From NCBI RefSeq assembly GCF_030272615.1, contig NC_081405.1, positions 606,243,677 to 606,303,676 on the forward strand: DNA of 60,000 nucleotides. The letters are read 5' to 3'. This document shows, one piece after another, positions 48,524 to 59,690 of this stretch (position 1 is the stretch's first letter; each line of letters begins with the position of its first letter). Source of the stretch: Cryptomeria japonica. Lineage: Eukaryota > Streptophyta > Pinopsida > Cupressales > Cupressaceae. The position numbers and the translations under genes were made by a program. A model generated the notes under the pieces. It saw nothing but the letters and a program-made list of their open reading frames with translations, was not told where the DNA came from and made no database searches.

Positions 48524-49505
48524 ATCAGCATAGGACCATGCGAAATTGATTGTTGCCTCGGTGAGGAAATTGATGAAGTCTTGTTTCTCTTCCTTTGTGA
48601 GGGACTTGGCAATGAGCACATTTTTTGGAATGTCTTCGATGCCCATATTGATACTGTTTGTTTCTTCTATTAACAAATTTGACCTATCTTGTGGAAGATA
48701 ACCAATGGTAGGGAGGTCAAGTCCCTCATCCTCAAGTGCCTTTTCTAGGTTTTCACTTTCGGATATGCCCTTTGTTTTTGCTTTTTGCTCATCCAAAGGT
48801 GCCTCGGAAAGGTTTTCACCTAGGGAATCATGTTTTTTCTTTTTATTAGATTTTTGTGGCTAAGGGCATTGACCTGACTACCAAATTATCCTTTTTCATG
48901 TAGTTGAATACCGTGTATCTTGTTGCAGTCTTCCAAATTTCTCATAGTCAGGAGAATAATGAGAGCATTATCATCGGCGCAGATGTCTAAAGTGGGTTTG
49001 TCTCGTTGGCCCTAGTCTATGAGTTCAGGATGGACAAGATGTAGCTCATGTGAAATGGGAGGGGTTATGGGGGTGATGGCATTAACATGAGTGTCAAAGA
49101 AGATGTTGTTTTCGTATTCATAAGACATTTCATGGAACTCCTCTTCGTCAGAGTTTTTGATATCAAAAGAAAGACTTGAAGGGGTACCAACGATAGTAAT
49201 CTTAGGCACTGGGGTGTACCCCAAGCCTTTGTTGTACTTGTAGGAGATAGGATTTATGGGTTCTTTTCTCCCTTTCTCCTCTGGTCCCAAGCCGTGTCCT
49301 TTGTAACCCATTTTTTCGACTATAGCTAATGCTTTTGGATACAGTTTTTTAGGTATTTTTGCTGGGTCTTTATCTTCTTCTTGGTACAACCATGAAGAGA
49401 CATTTGTGTCAAGGCTCTCCTCATCAAGTGGGCCCCATTGCTGGAAGGTGGTATCTTTGCATTGTATAACCGATTTTCAATCTTTTTTGAGTTCTTTTGG
49501 TTTGT
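48524..49505 (-). pseudogene. Tat-lineage polyprotein segment with G-patch motif
   Basis: On the minus strand, 49505 downward encodes a Lys/Asn-rich stretch and then a G-patch-like segment near 49230-49330: VEKMGYKGHGLGPEEKGR followed by NKGLGY. G-patches are Gly-rich nucleic-acid-binding motifs that occur next to protease in some retroelements. A linker with acidic residues follows, and an open stretch (48796-48524) reaches TKEEKQDFINFL and FAWSYAD, the conserved lead-in to Tat/Athila RT. At least one stop lies between the two (about 48860). The expected RT fingers after SYAD are replaced by the integrase cassette. No protease or gag can be read above 49505. Confidence 0.72.
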
Positions 49506-50940
49506 CAAATGACTTAGGAGATAAGGGGAGGTTTCCTAATATTTTATACCTAAAAAATTGATATAAAAAAATTTGTCAATAAAATTAATATTTTTTATTA
49601 AAAAAATGAAAGATTCGACAATTAAAATTATTATTTTCTTTTAAAAAATAAATATTTGCCAAGATTTTATACAATTTTTTGAGAGGAGGTTTCTTAAAAT
49701 TTTCACTGGTTACCTTCTCGATAAATGTGGGAGATTTTGTCCTAAGGTTCGGTTTATTTACTCACACACCTAATGATATTTAGAGAATCACTCTCAAGCA
49801 AGACTTTTTTGAACCCTTCTCTGATAGCCATGTGTAATCCAATGTAAGCAGCTTTAGCCTCAATGACTTCTTATAATTTGTTTTAGTGTCTTTAAATTTC
49901 CCTTTCCCAAAAGTTATGGGAATGAATTGGTTGGGTGTTGGTTGCGATGTTAGGTGTGGGAGTTTCTCTCCCTTTAGATTATTTTACTTTAATTTAGTTT
50001 CTTGGAGAGGATCTCTTTCATAATTTATTTATTTTTTGGAGGTATTGTGTTTGTGAGGATTTTTGGAATAAGGGTTTTGAGAATGTGATAAAAGAAGAAG
50101 ATTGTGAGGAGGAAATTTGGAAGGATTCTCCATCTAGACCACATCCTTTTAGATAGCTTATTCGGGTAGTGGACTTAACCTTCAATTATTGTGATATTTG
50201 TATGAGTCTCTATATGTGTAGCAGTACAGTTAAAAGGGTTTTTTTCCTCATGTGATGGGGTTTGAGTAGAAGAGCACCCATAAGGATTCATTCTTGTGGG
50301 GTAAGGGTACCCTATTCATCTTGAAGGTAATAATGCCCTATTCATCTTTTAGGTTGGAAAATGTGGAGTAGATTAAGGATAGAAACTTAATATTATTATT
50401 TAACCCTGTTTGGTTTTAGCTCCTACTCTATTATAAGGGATGATATATAGATTTTCTTGGTGATTTGCTAAGTTGTGATTTATGTATTTGTGAAGAACAT
50501 TGCTTAATATGTTATGTGATAATGTGTAAAATTTGGATTTGATATTATGGTTACATATTCCCCCTTATTTCTCAATGGTGGATTGGACTTCAAATCTTAT
50601 GGATGAGAGGAGAGTTTTTTATTTATTTGATTTTTTTTCTTCCACTTTTTTGTTGTGTTCCATGGTGTTGAAGGAAGAATGCAACTTGGATGACAACTGG
50701 GAAAAATTCTCTTATAATATTATCTAATATTGAATAAATATTATTATTCATAATAAACTAACTTTTCCTTTATATTATTTATTTAGAAGTGATTTACATA
50801 ATAAGTCAAAAATAATTTAAATTGTTTTTGTTGCCTATCCTTCTCTCGAGAGTACACATATAGTGAACCAATTCTAGAAATCACAATCTTGATAGTCTAT
50901 AAAATAAAAGAATCATTAAATGGAGACATTCTTTAGAGAG
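49506..50940. other. AT-rich sequence, no gene recognised
   Basis: All frames are closed at short intervals. The Tat similarity stops near 49505. No LTR, tail or duplication marks the junction. Confidence 0.5.
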
Positions 50941-50944
50941 AAAT

Positions 50945-51440
50945 AAATAACTTTTTAAAAATCAAGCATTAGATCAATGTAGTAGTAATATTATACTTGT
51001 ACTTGAGTGCTCTCTATGTAAATTTTATAAAAAGAGAATTTGAGTTTTAAAGACACATTCTTTAAAGAGTAATAAATAATATTGAAAAGATAATCTTATA
51101 CTTGTACTCCAGTGCTTTCCTGTGTGAAATTTATAAACAAAATTTAAGTTTGAAAGAATTAAAAATGAGCTATTAAGTTGTAATCATATATTTAAACTCA
51201 AGTGCTCTCCTATTTGAAATTTAGAGTTCTAAATAGACACATTCTTCAAAGAGTAATAAATAATATTGCAACACAAATCTTATACTTGTAAACCAATGGT
51301 TTCTTGTTTGAAATTTATAAAGAGATCATTATAGTTTTAAAGAATTTAAAATAGGTTATTAAGTTGTATTCTTATACTTGTAGAGGAAGTTCTCTCTTGA
51401 GTAAAATTTATAAAAAGATCATTTTGGTTTTAAAGAGTAA
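50945..51440. repeat. Degenerate tandem repeat, period about 88-105 bp, about 5 copies
   Basis: The word TTATACTTGT (or a close form) occurs at 50991, 51096, 51184 (diverged), 51280 and 51372. Each is followed by AGTGCTCTC-like and GAAATTTATAAA-like words, and between copies AAAGAGTAATAAATAATA recurs. Copies are diverged by substitutions and small indels. AT-rich, unrecognised family. Confidence 0.7.
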
Positions 51441-52454
51441 TAAATAATACAAAAAATCAAATATTAAATCCATAAATTCATAATTGGGTAATTACTATCC
51501 ATTTTGTCTAACCTTTGCATGTAAAATGTAAAAGGCATTATGTTTGTTAAAGTTAGAATTTTTCATTAATCTTCTTTAATTTAACTTTATAATGTTAAAA
51601 TTATATATTGTTAGATTGAATATAATTTATTATTGGATATTAATTGAATTTGATAGTTTATATGACATACTCAATTAATGGAATGATTTAAATATTAATT
51701 TTGTTTAGAATGATACAACTTTTTCTTTAGGTTTGATACTATTTGAAACCTTCCATTAAAGTTAGTGAACATTGCTTATGAAATTTATTGATATTTATGT
51801 TTTTATTTTAATAAAAATATTAAATGGAAAAAACCAATGAATTCTTTTATAGAAATTTTCTTCCAACAAATTCTTCTATGAAATATGAGTAGAGATTAAG
51901 TTTTATAGAAATAATACATTTAGTTATGGCTAGTTGCAAGACAAAACATGATCATGTTAATAATAGTGGTGTTTTCAACATATATTGTGCTTGAAAGATA
52001 TTAGGTGTTTTCAAGATATATCGCACTACTATTTATAAAATGACTACCAAACTAATTTATAAATATCTAATTATTAAGACCTCTATCTTTGACTACCTAA
52101 TTTTTTCTTGGAATTTGTGCTTCAATGATAATTTGTAGAAAAATATTTTTAAAATTCTTTGGTCTAGTACATTAGAGCCCAAGAAGATGTGTTTTTAAAT
52201 GGTTATTTTTACTTCAAAAGAATCCTCATAAACTTAATCATTCATATACATAAATTTGTAGAAATTTATCTTTTAGTTTTCTTTATATATATAATTCTAT
52301 AGATATAAGCTAATAGCATAATTAAAAAGAAATTAAATAAAGAAACATTTATTAATTTATGGCCAATAATTTTTCTAATTATTTATATAAATAAACTTTA
52401 AAGAATGAATTATCTTATAATTGAAATATTTTAGTTTTAATAAAATTATTTTAT
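51441..52454. other. AT-rich sequence, nothing recognised
   Basis: No open frame of note, no repeat and no transposon signature visible. Confidence 0.5.
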
Positions 52455-53058
52455 TTAATGATAAATTAGGTTTAGGTGTATGCGTCAATATAGGTTACCG
52501 ATCAATTTGATTTAGTCTAATATGGGTTACCGATCAATTTGATTATTCTTAGGATTAAGGTGTAATTTTCTTTAGGTTTATAGTTCAATAGTTTTTTAGT
52601 GGCATGGTTTTTAATAGGTATAAAATTAAAGTTAGGGTTGGTATTAAGATAGTAAACATAATTAGTAATGGTTATGATTTAATTGTGTTTACTATACAAA
52701 CATGTTTAGGGTTAGTGTTAAAGTTAGGATATTTGGTTTATGGTTGTGATTTAGTTTGATATAGTTTTAAGATTATGGTACAATTTTGTTTAGAGTAGAA
52801 TTTTCAATGTTTAAGATTAATTATTAGAGTCAAATGGTCAATGCAAAATATAAATTATTAGGTTAAAATTTGGTACAGGGTTGGAGTTATAGTTTTTAAT
52901 TTTGTTATGGCTTAGATTATGGTTCAATTTGGTTTTGTGTTAGCATTTAGTTTTATTTAGTCTTAAATTAGATTATGGTTTAGCATTCAATTTGATTTAG
53001 TGTCCAATTATGTTTAAAATTAGTATTCAATTTTCTATAGTATTAGGATTAAAGTTTG
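52455..53058. repeat. Degenerate TTTAGGG-like repeats, left part
   Basis: Recurrent words of the form GGTTTAG, GTTAGGGTT and CAATTTGGTTTAG at irregular spacing, including a near-perfect direct repeat of GGTTACCGATCAATTTGATT (about 52492 and 52526). The pattern resumes at 53959 beyond a LINE insertion. It looks like highly decayed interstitial telomere-type sequence or a derived minisatellite. Confidence 0.55.
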
Positions 53059-53067
53059 TTATTTGTT

Positions 53068-53949
53068 TTATTAGGGGAAAACCGGGTTTTGGAGGGACCC
53101 AAAACCCCTTACATCAACTTTTGGGCTGGAACCCACAAACAAAAGGCTATAAAACATAAGTAGACCACATAGTGCAACATTTAACCTCTTCCACCTAGCA
53201 AGACACCACCCTCCATAGGCATTGCCACCACCTTAATAAGAACAGTGAAAGAAAAAGAGGGAAGAAAATGAGTCAAACCAACACCATGGCCACAAGAGAA
53301 ACCTCCACCTTGATAGGAGCCAAACAAGGGAGAACCTAGCTAAGAACAAAATTTTCCCATTTGAAAAAGAAAAACATTAAGCATTTGACAACCCCAAGAG
53401 AACAAAACCCTAAACAAAAACAAACCATGGATAGCCCAGAACCTCGAAAACTGCCAAACACCAAAAATACTACTCGAAAGAAGCAGAGAGAAAAATGCCC
53501 CAAGGAGGTAAAGACCATGAAACCCACCACAGGGTTACATAGAGCCAAGAAGCCCATAGCAAAGGGGGGAATCAATGACAAACTAGACCCCGAAGCATGC
53601 AAAACTCCAAACCAAGCACTAGCCCCAACATATGAAGAGGAGAAATGACTAAAGAAAGAAGTAGAGAAAGAACCATTGAGCTTGGATTCACCCCGAAGAT
53701 AAAAGAACTGGGGCGACAGACAGCTCCATCCCACCCCGCACAAAAAAGAACATGGGCGCAACAAAGGCAACCACCAAGCGGGGCCAACAACCACCAAAGA
53801 GAATGGAAACCTGGGGTAAGAAACATCTTGTCCACCATCTCCATCCCTTCCAACTCTTTTGCATCATCACCGCTCCTCCAACTGAAACCCTATTAGAACA
53901 CCTGATCCCACTCTCCATTCCAATCATACATAATAACAGCAATGTTTTT
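53068..53949 (-). mobile_element. 5'-truncated LINE-like 3' fragment
   Basis: The segment interrupts the TTTAGGG-like region and is flanked by TTATTTGTT (53059-53067 and 53950-53958), a 9-bp duplication typical of target-primed insertion. On the minus strand it ends in a hairpin-like GGGTTTTGGGTCC..AAAACCCGG, then CCCCTAATAAAAC. Open frames on both strands show no domain, so it would be the 3' untranslated part of a LINE or a SINE-like derivative. A related copy lies in inverted orientation at 57076-57421. Confidence 0.6.
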
Positions 53950-53958
53950 TTATTTGTT

Positions 53959-54460
53959 AGTATTAAGGTTCAATTTTTATTTTTTTAGTATTTATTTTGG
54001 TTTACGCTACAATTAATTATATTTAGATTGAATTTGGTATAGGGATAGGATTGAGGTTAGGGTCAAGATTAGGTTTAGGGTTAGGGTTTAATATGGTTTA
54101 CAATTCAATTAGTTTTAGAGTTGGCGTTTAATTTGTTTTAGTGTTAGGTATCAATATGCTTTTATTAATTAGGTTTTACTTTTTCTTAGTGTTAGGCTTA
54201 TAATTCAATTTAGTAGGTTTCAATTTGGTTAAGTGTTAGTATTAGGGTTAGGCTTAAATTTGATTTAGGCTTTTAATATGATTTTCTATTAGGGTTAGGG
54301 TATCAATTTGGTTAAATATTCAACTTAAAATTGGTATAAGATTAGGGTTCAATTCAATATAGGGTTATGGTTCAATTCGATTTAGGGTTTAATTAGTATA
54401 TAGTCAATATTCAACTTGGTTTAGTGTTAGATCTAAATATGATTTAATTTAAGATTTATG
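53959..54460. repeat. Degenerate TTTAGGG-like repeats, right part
   Basis: Contains the best telomere-type run of the window, TTTAGGGTTAGGGTTTAA near 54075, plus TTAGGGTTAGGG near 54290 and several AGGGTTCAATT words. Continues the array at 52455-53058. Confidence 0.6.
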
Positions 54461-55949
54461 AAATAAAAAGTAAAATTAATCAAAAGTAAGATTAAAAAAA
54501 GTAAAATTAATAAATAAATAAGATAAAATCATTACACATTTCACCAAATTCCACATTACATCCATTACACAATTTCTCTAAAGCAACTCAAGGGGTGAAG
54601 TGGAATGATGGTATCAAACCACATGTATAAATATATGATATCTAAGAAAATTTTGGTAATATCCTTTAAAAAAACATAGTTTCACATACTATCCAACATA
54701 CTAGAAATCATTGATTTAAACTATCCCATATTGTATTTAACAATAGTTTTTAGTATTAATGTGATCTCATATAATGAAATATTCTTTTAAGTTTAAATAT
54801 TTTATCATTATCATTTTCAAATATGTTATCTAATTAGTGCTACTAAAGTAGAGGCATGAGGCATTCCTGTAAGATTCCACTATCTCAAACTATAACCTTA
54901 GTCAACTGCATTTCTATAGGTTCACTGCTATAAATTTTAATTTTTTTACTCAAGTTAAAATGATTTTTAATTAACACACTCCCTTTTCCCTTAGTAGTTA
55001 TGGTTCTAATATGCTGATTTTTTGTCTTTTTGTTAGAAAAGTTATGAAGACATCTCATTCATTGTTAAATTGTATTGTATCTAATCTTCATATCTCTAAA
55101 TATCCATGGATTAAATTGAAGTAAATTTGTATTGCAAAATAAGGTACATTAAGATTTATACTTGACCCAAGGGTAATTATATGAATCATCGGTAGATCCA
55201 TAAAAAAGGGAAATAACTCCCAAATGACCATGAGAGCCATATTGTAACTCTTCCCATCCCAAATAGATAATAGCTACATGGTATCTCCTTTTATCATTAG
55301 AAGTAAGTACCCAACACAATATCTTACCAAGAAGAAAACAAATATTCAGGTCACTAGAACTAAACAACAACAGCAACAATCCAAGGACATACTAAGAGTT
55401 AATTATTTTAAGAAAATTTTAAGTATAGTATTAAAAATAGATATCAAAATATAATTTAACTAATATATAAAATATAAATATTAATAAAATAACAAAAAAT
55501 TATATGTATGTAGATATATCAATGTATGTATATATATAAAGAGTTTAAAAATTTAAAAATAAATATTTATCAAACATTATATGCCATTACTAGTATATAA
55601 GGATATACAAGATATAATTAAATTTTATATGAATAAAAAATAAAAGTACCCTTTTTCTCTAGAACATATTAATTATTAATATTTGTGTAAATTTACAATA
55701 TTAATAAGTATTAATAGTTTTGGGGGGTTGTCCCTTCATTGATAGACTTCATTGATACATATTTTTTATGCATTATATAAAAATATTTGGAGTTCTTTCA
55801 CAACTCACTTTTAGTCTCAAAAAACCACCAAAAATAACATCAACAAAATAATTAACTTCAAAATATATTTATTAAAAAAATTATGACTCATATATTTCAT
55901 AAGAAGTTCTTTCAAACAATTTCCTTCCTTAAGCAGAATGTTGAGGTCA
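54461..55949. other. AT-rich sequence, nothing recognised
   Basis: No supported coding region, RNA gene or repeat structure. A 76-codon open stretch at 55149-55379 on the minus strand has no recognisable motif and is not called. Confidence 0.5.
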
Positions 55950-56225
55950 TGAAATGTAACCATGAATAGAGGATTGATAAGATGGAACAATCCATGGCTG
56001 AGATTAAGAAAAATCTGAAGAATCTAGTGGACATTAGTAAAGAAGCCATGAACAACAGCATTGAGGGGCTTGAAAAGATTAACAAGATGGTTGTCCTTCC
56101 ACAGTGATAGGGTGAAAGATCATGGAGGAGATGATCTAGTGCTCTCGCTCAACTGAGATTTTTTTTGCCTACTGTAGTAAAACTTTAGGTTTCGGGTCCT
56201 TGTAAAACCCGTTTACCCTTATCAA
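55950..56225 (+). mobile_element. LINE-like 3' end remnant
   Basis: On the plus strand, AGGTTTCGGGTCC..AAAACCCG followed by TTTACCCTTATCAAAAAC (56190-56232) matches the 3' terminal pattern of the 53068-53949 element. Just before it, about 45 codons (from 55980) encode a Lys/Glu-rich coiled-coil-like peptide (KMEQSMAEIKKNLKNL). Boundaries are estimates and no duplication was found. Confidence 0.4.
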
Positions 56226-57075
56226 AAACAATTTCCTTCCTTAATCTCAAATCTAACCCTAGATAGTTAAAGGAAAGCTATAACTTCCCAACATACAATT
56301 GACGAGAAAATTAGTTGTCAAATTCTAATGCATGAAAAGGATTTCACTAATATTATCTAGAGTTGGGAAGCTATTCCCAATATAAATAAAATTGTGAAAG
56401 ATTTATCTATTCAAGAAAAGCTAGAAACATGTGTACTTTTAAAAACTAACTAATCTTTTTTTTTTCTTTTTTTGTTGTTTAATATTTAAAAAATCAAGAC
56501 TTCTTCAAAACCTATTTTACCTTTCTTAATCAAAGACCAGATCTATCAAGATAATTTTAATAGAAATGAACTTTACATGACTTCAAAATTTTAAGAAGAT
56601 TTTCATAAAAAGTAAAAAATGTTAAATTTGAAATACAAGAATAGAATCTCAAAACATATGATAATGATTATTCATATTGTCAAAGCTTGCTAAAGAAACC
56701 AGTTTATGTTTAAAAACTTAAAACTAAAAAAAATCTTATCTAATAGAAAATAGAAGTATTCACGACAAATAATTTACCAATAAATATTATAAGAAAATGG
56801 TTTATGTAATAGATAAAAAAAATGTGTAAAACTAATTTAAGAAATAAGCAAATAAATGAAAAGAATTTATGTAACAGTTCAAAAACTGTCTAAAGAAAAT
56901 TTTTTATTTAAGAGATCTAATAAAGCATTTATAATGAAATTTTAGCCTAACCCGAGATCATAATCGACCCTAGATAGAATACAGTTAAGAGAGAACAGAA
57001 ATAAACTTACAGCGATCATTATTAACTGAGATCAAGATGGCTGTTAGATGAAATATAAGGCTTCTCAAGCATTTC
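56226..57075. other. AT-rich sequence, nothing recognised
   Basis: Short frames only; A-rich stretches without further structure. Confidence 0.45.
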
Positions 57076-57421
57076 AAACTTTCAGTTTGAGTTCTACTTC
57101 TTTCTTTAGTCATTTCTCCTCTTCATATGTTGGGGCTAGTGCTTGGTCTCCATGCTTTGATCGGTTTGGAGTTTTGCATGCTTCGGGGTCTAGTTTGTCA
57201 TCGATTCCCCCCTTTGCTATGGGCTTCTTGGCTCTATGTAACCCTGTTGTGGGTTTCATGGTCTTTACCTCCTTGGGGCATTTTTCTCTCTGCTTCTTTC
57301 GAGTAGTATTTTCGAGGTCCTGGGCTATCCATGGTTTCTTTTTGTTTAGGGTTTTGTTCTCTTGGGGTTGTCAGATGCTTAATGTTTTTCCTTCTCAAAT
57401 GGGAAAATTTTGTTCTTAGCC
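57076..57421 (+). repeat. Inverted copy of the LINE-like 3' fragment
   Basis: Matches the reverse complement of about 53345-53660 with an estimated 90 percent identity, plus an insertion of about 15 bp near 57150 and a deletion of about 20 bp near 57310. It lacks the terminal hairpin and tail of the other copy, so it is an internal piece. The two copies form an inverted pair about 3.4 kb apart. Confidence 0.75.
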
Positions 57422-57555
57422 AAAACCAACTGAGACCAGTCATTCAAATTTCCAAATATTTCTGTTCAAGTTATTCTCCCGGAACTCAAACTGAAAATGT
57501 GCACAGCACATTCCTTGAATTTCTTCAGTTCTTCGCATTATATCTTGCAGCTTAC

Positions 57556-57768
57556 AAAAATATATCGTGTATGGGATCTATAGACACTGAACAAAAATGC
57601 ATTACATGAAGGACACTTCTTAACTCGAGTTCGAATCCTTGGCATCTGCATTGACAAAAACAGAAAAATCACATCATTTATGTCTTTCTCAACCTTCTTC
57701 AGAATTGGACGAGGATCTCTGTTTGTTCTTTTGCCACAGCTCTTACAAATGTAGAACAACTCCCCTGT
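57556..57768 (-). CDS. Putative zinc-ribbon protein, second exon
   Basis: Begins after a good acceptor (ATTTTGCAG at 57769-57777, minus strand) and reads in phase 0 with the exon at 58139. It encodes ELFYICKSCGKRTNRDP, a Lys-rich linker, then PRIRTRVKKCPSCN and a Tyr/Arg-rich end; GTAAGC at 57550-57555 could be a donor. Two CxxC knuckles with a PRTK-like lead-in resemble the layout of RNA polymerase subunit RPB9/TFIIS zinc ribbons, but the first Cys pair is not seen and the similarity is weak. It could be a gene fragment; an inverted LINE piece lies 130 bp downstream. Confidence 0.35.
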
Positions 57769-58138
57769 CTGCAAAATCATGAAACTGGATAATTAAACTT
57801 CTATAACAATGATACAAGTGGAACTATTAATAAAAGGCATGATAATCTGCCTGATCAGTGCTACAAAATTTTCACTATCTGTGACATCAAGCCTACATGG
57901 TGCTAGAAACCCAATAGGTAGGGTTATGGTGAAAAAGCAATGTAGGGATTTTCTTCATACCATCAAAGAATACTATTGCATTCTGTTTAGCAGTTTTCCT
58001 AGAACCTGTAAATTAAATCATACCATCAAAGAGCCAAATTTTCAACCCGGAAACGGAAAGTTAATTAATCTTTTACATTATCAGAAACCCAGACCAACCC
58101 CATGAAACCCAAAATAGGACAAAGGATTTTCGGTATAC
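57769..58138 (-). other. Putative intron of the zinc-ribbon gene
   Basis: Minus strand GTATAC at 58133-58138 to TTTTGCAG at 57769. Length is 370 nt, AT-rich, and it joins two phase-0 exons. Confidence 0.35.
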
Positions 58139-58393
58139 CATGTATTTGACCTCATCACAGTCATCATCAACTTTCTTATTTTTGGGGACCTTGGACAAAC
58201 TTGCCATGGATTGCATGGAAAGGGAAAATTCATCAACTTTCTCGGGTTTGGGGACCTCGGGCAACCCTTCCATCGATTGTATGGAAAGAGAAAATTCATC
58301 AACTTTCTCAATTTTGGGGACCTTGGGCAAACTTGCCATGGATTGCATGCAGAAAAGGAAATTAAATTCGTAGATTGTACTAAACAATTTCAT
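58139..58393 (-). CDS. Putative zinc-ribbon protein, upstream exon with 22-residue repeats
   Basis: An open frame of about 85 codons ending at a GT donor. It contains three copies of a 22-residue unit, consensus QSMASLPKVPKxEKVDEFSL, then DDDCDEVKYM. The repeat is rich in Pro, Lys, Glu and Ser and looks disordered. The Met near 58393 may not be the true start. No family recognised. The frame stays open through all repeats because the DNA unit is 66 bp. Confidence 0.35.
58162..58358. repeat. 66-bp tandem repeat, about 3 copies
   Basis: Units start at 58181, 58247 and 58313 (each TTTGGGGACC), preceded by a partial unit. The first and third are most alike. The unit length is a multiple of three and lies inside the open frame. 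Confidence 0.88.
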
Positions 58394-58399
58394 ACTTGT

Positions 58400-59690
58400 A
58401 TAAATAGATTGTACTAAACCTTAATGGATGCTCACATTAAAACCAACGAATACGAATAAATTGACCGCTATAATCGGCGTATCAAACTTTAATGGGTGTA
58501 TCATATCCTTAAATTTTATTTTCACATATTCAAGCACAGATATCAGAGAAGATTATGCTTTCACCCTCAACATTAATCCCAATAAAATTTCTTACAAAAG
58601 AATTACATGGATTTGAATTCAACCAATACAAAACCAAACTTTTTCCAATCATTTGTAACTGCATTAAAATGACAATAGGTTCACAGAGATCAAGAAGTAC
58701 ACTTGCCCCAGCATGCGCTTGTTTGTAATTAAAATTAAATACTATTTCTTTAATATTTACAGTCTTTGATTTCCAATACCTCAATTATAGTTATTTCTAC
58801 TTTGAAAAGAATGAATGGTAGTTTTATTAGGGTTTTTAAGGTTTATCCTTTAGTTGATACACGTAACACCATTAATAGGTTTGTCGATTGGCGGGAAGTT
58901 AATGTGATAAACCATAAGTGGACATTAATTAGCCCCTCAACGATCATGGTTTGAAGTTCTCCTAAATGTTGGCTGGCTTCTCTTCTGAATAATGTTTACG
59001 TAGGGCTTTCTTATTGGGCCACTTTAGTTAATATTAAATAATGTTATCATGATTTAAGGCTCCAAGTTTCCAAATGTAGTCATTGATTGTTGCCTGGCCT
59101 TTATATTGAGTTGGTGAGGTGTTATTGGAGAAGCATTTTAATGCTGATCAAGATTTATTGGGAACATTTCCTAATATATTTCAGATATATTATGATTTTT
59201 CAATGCGGAGTAAAATATATTATGATTTTTCAATGCGAAGTAAAAATTTAATTTCTTTTTTCTTTCGATTTTAAGTTTAAAATGGTTCTCTTAAATTATA
59301 TTAGTTTTCATGCAGAAATAGGATGACTAAGATGTTCAAAAATATTGATAATAGATGTAGGCTTAAACTTGATTTCTTGATTTCCTTTTCATATGAGAAG
59401 TTACACATCTGTTATACTGAAAGCAAAGCTGTTATTGCAAGATGACTTGTCATGTGTGATTTATTTTTGGTAAGGTGAGTTACTTTAGGATTGATGATAA
59501 TTTTTTGGGTTGATGGTAATTTTAACATCCTGTATGTGCCATTTTTTCCAACTGCTGAACAACTTTTTTATAGATATTGATGAAGACGATTCATAGAATC
59601 ATTTTCAACTTTTATTTATTTTTTCAACATGCAAGACAGATAATCATTTTTATGGTTTAACCAATAGTATAGGTGAGTATTAGAATTTTT
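58400..59690. other. Mostly unrecognised AT-rich sequence
   Basis: No supported gene. An 84-codon minus-strand frame at 58530-58784 might include an exon of the zinc-ribbon gene, but I see no motif. A 29-31 bp unit is duplicated in tandem at about 59184-59243. Confidence 0.4.
59184..59243. repeat. Short tandem duplication
   Basis: ATATATTATGATTTTTCAAT followed by GCGGAGTAAA or GCGAAGTAAA, twice in a row. One base differs. Confidence 0.85.

Noticed and set aside
53336-53942. Overlapping frames of 80-150 codons on both strands
   Set aside because: They lie in a LINE-like 3' region, have biased Phe/Leu/Ser-rich composition and are frameshifted in the inverted copy at 57076-57421.
58530-58784. 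84-codon minus-strand frame
   Set aside because: No motif and no convincing splice link to the zinc-ribbon exons.
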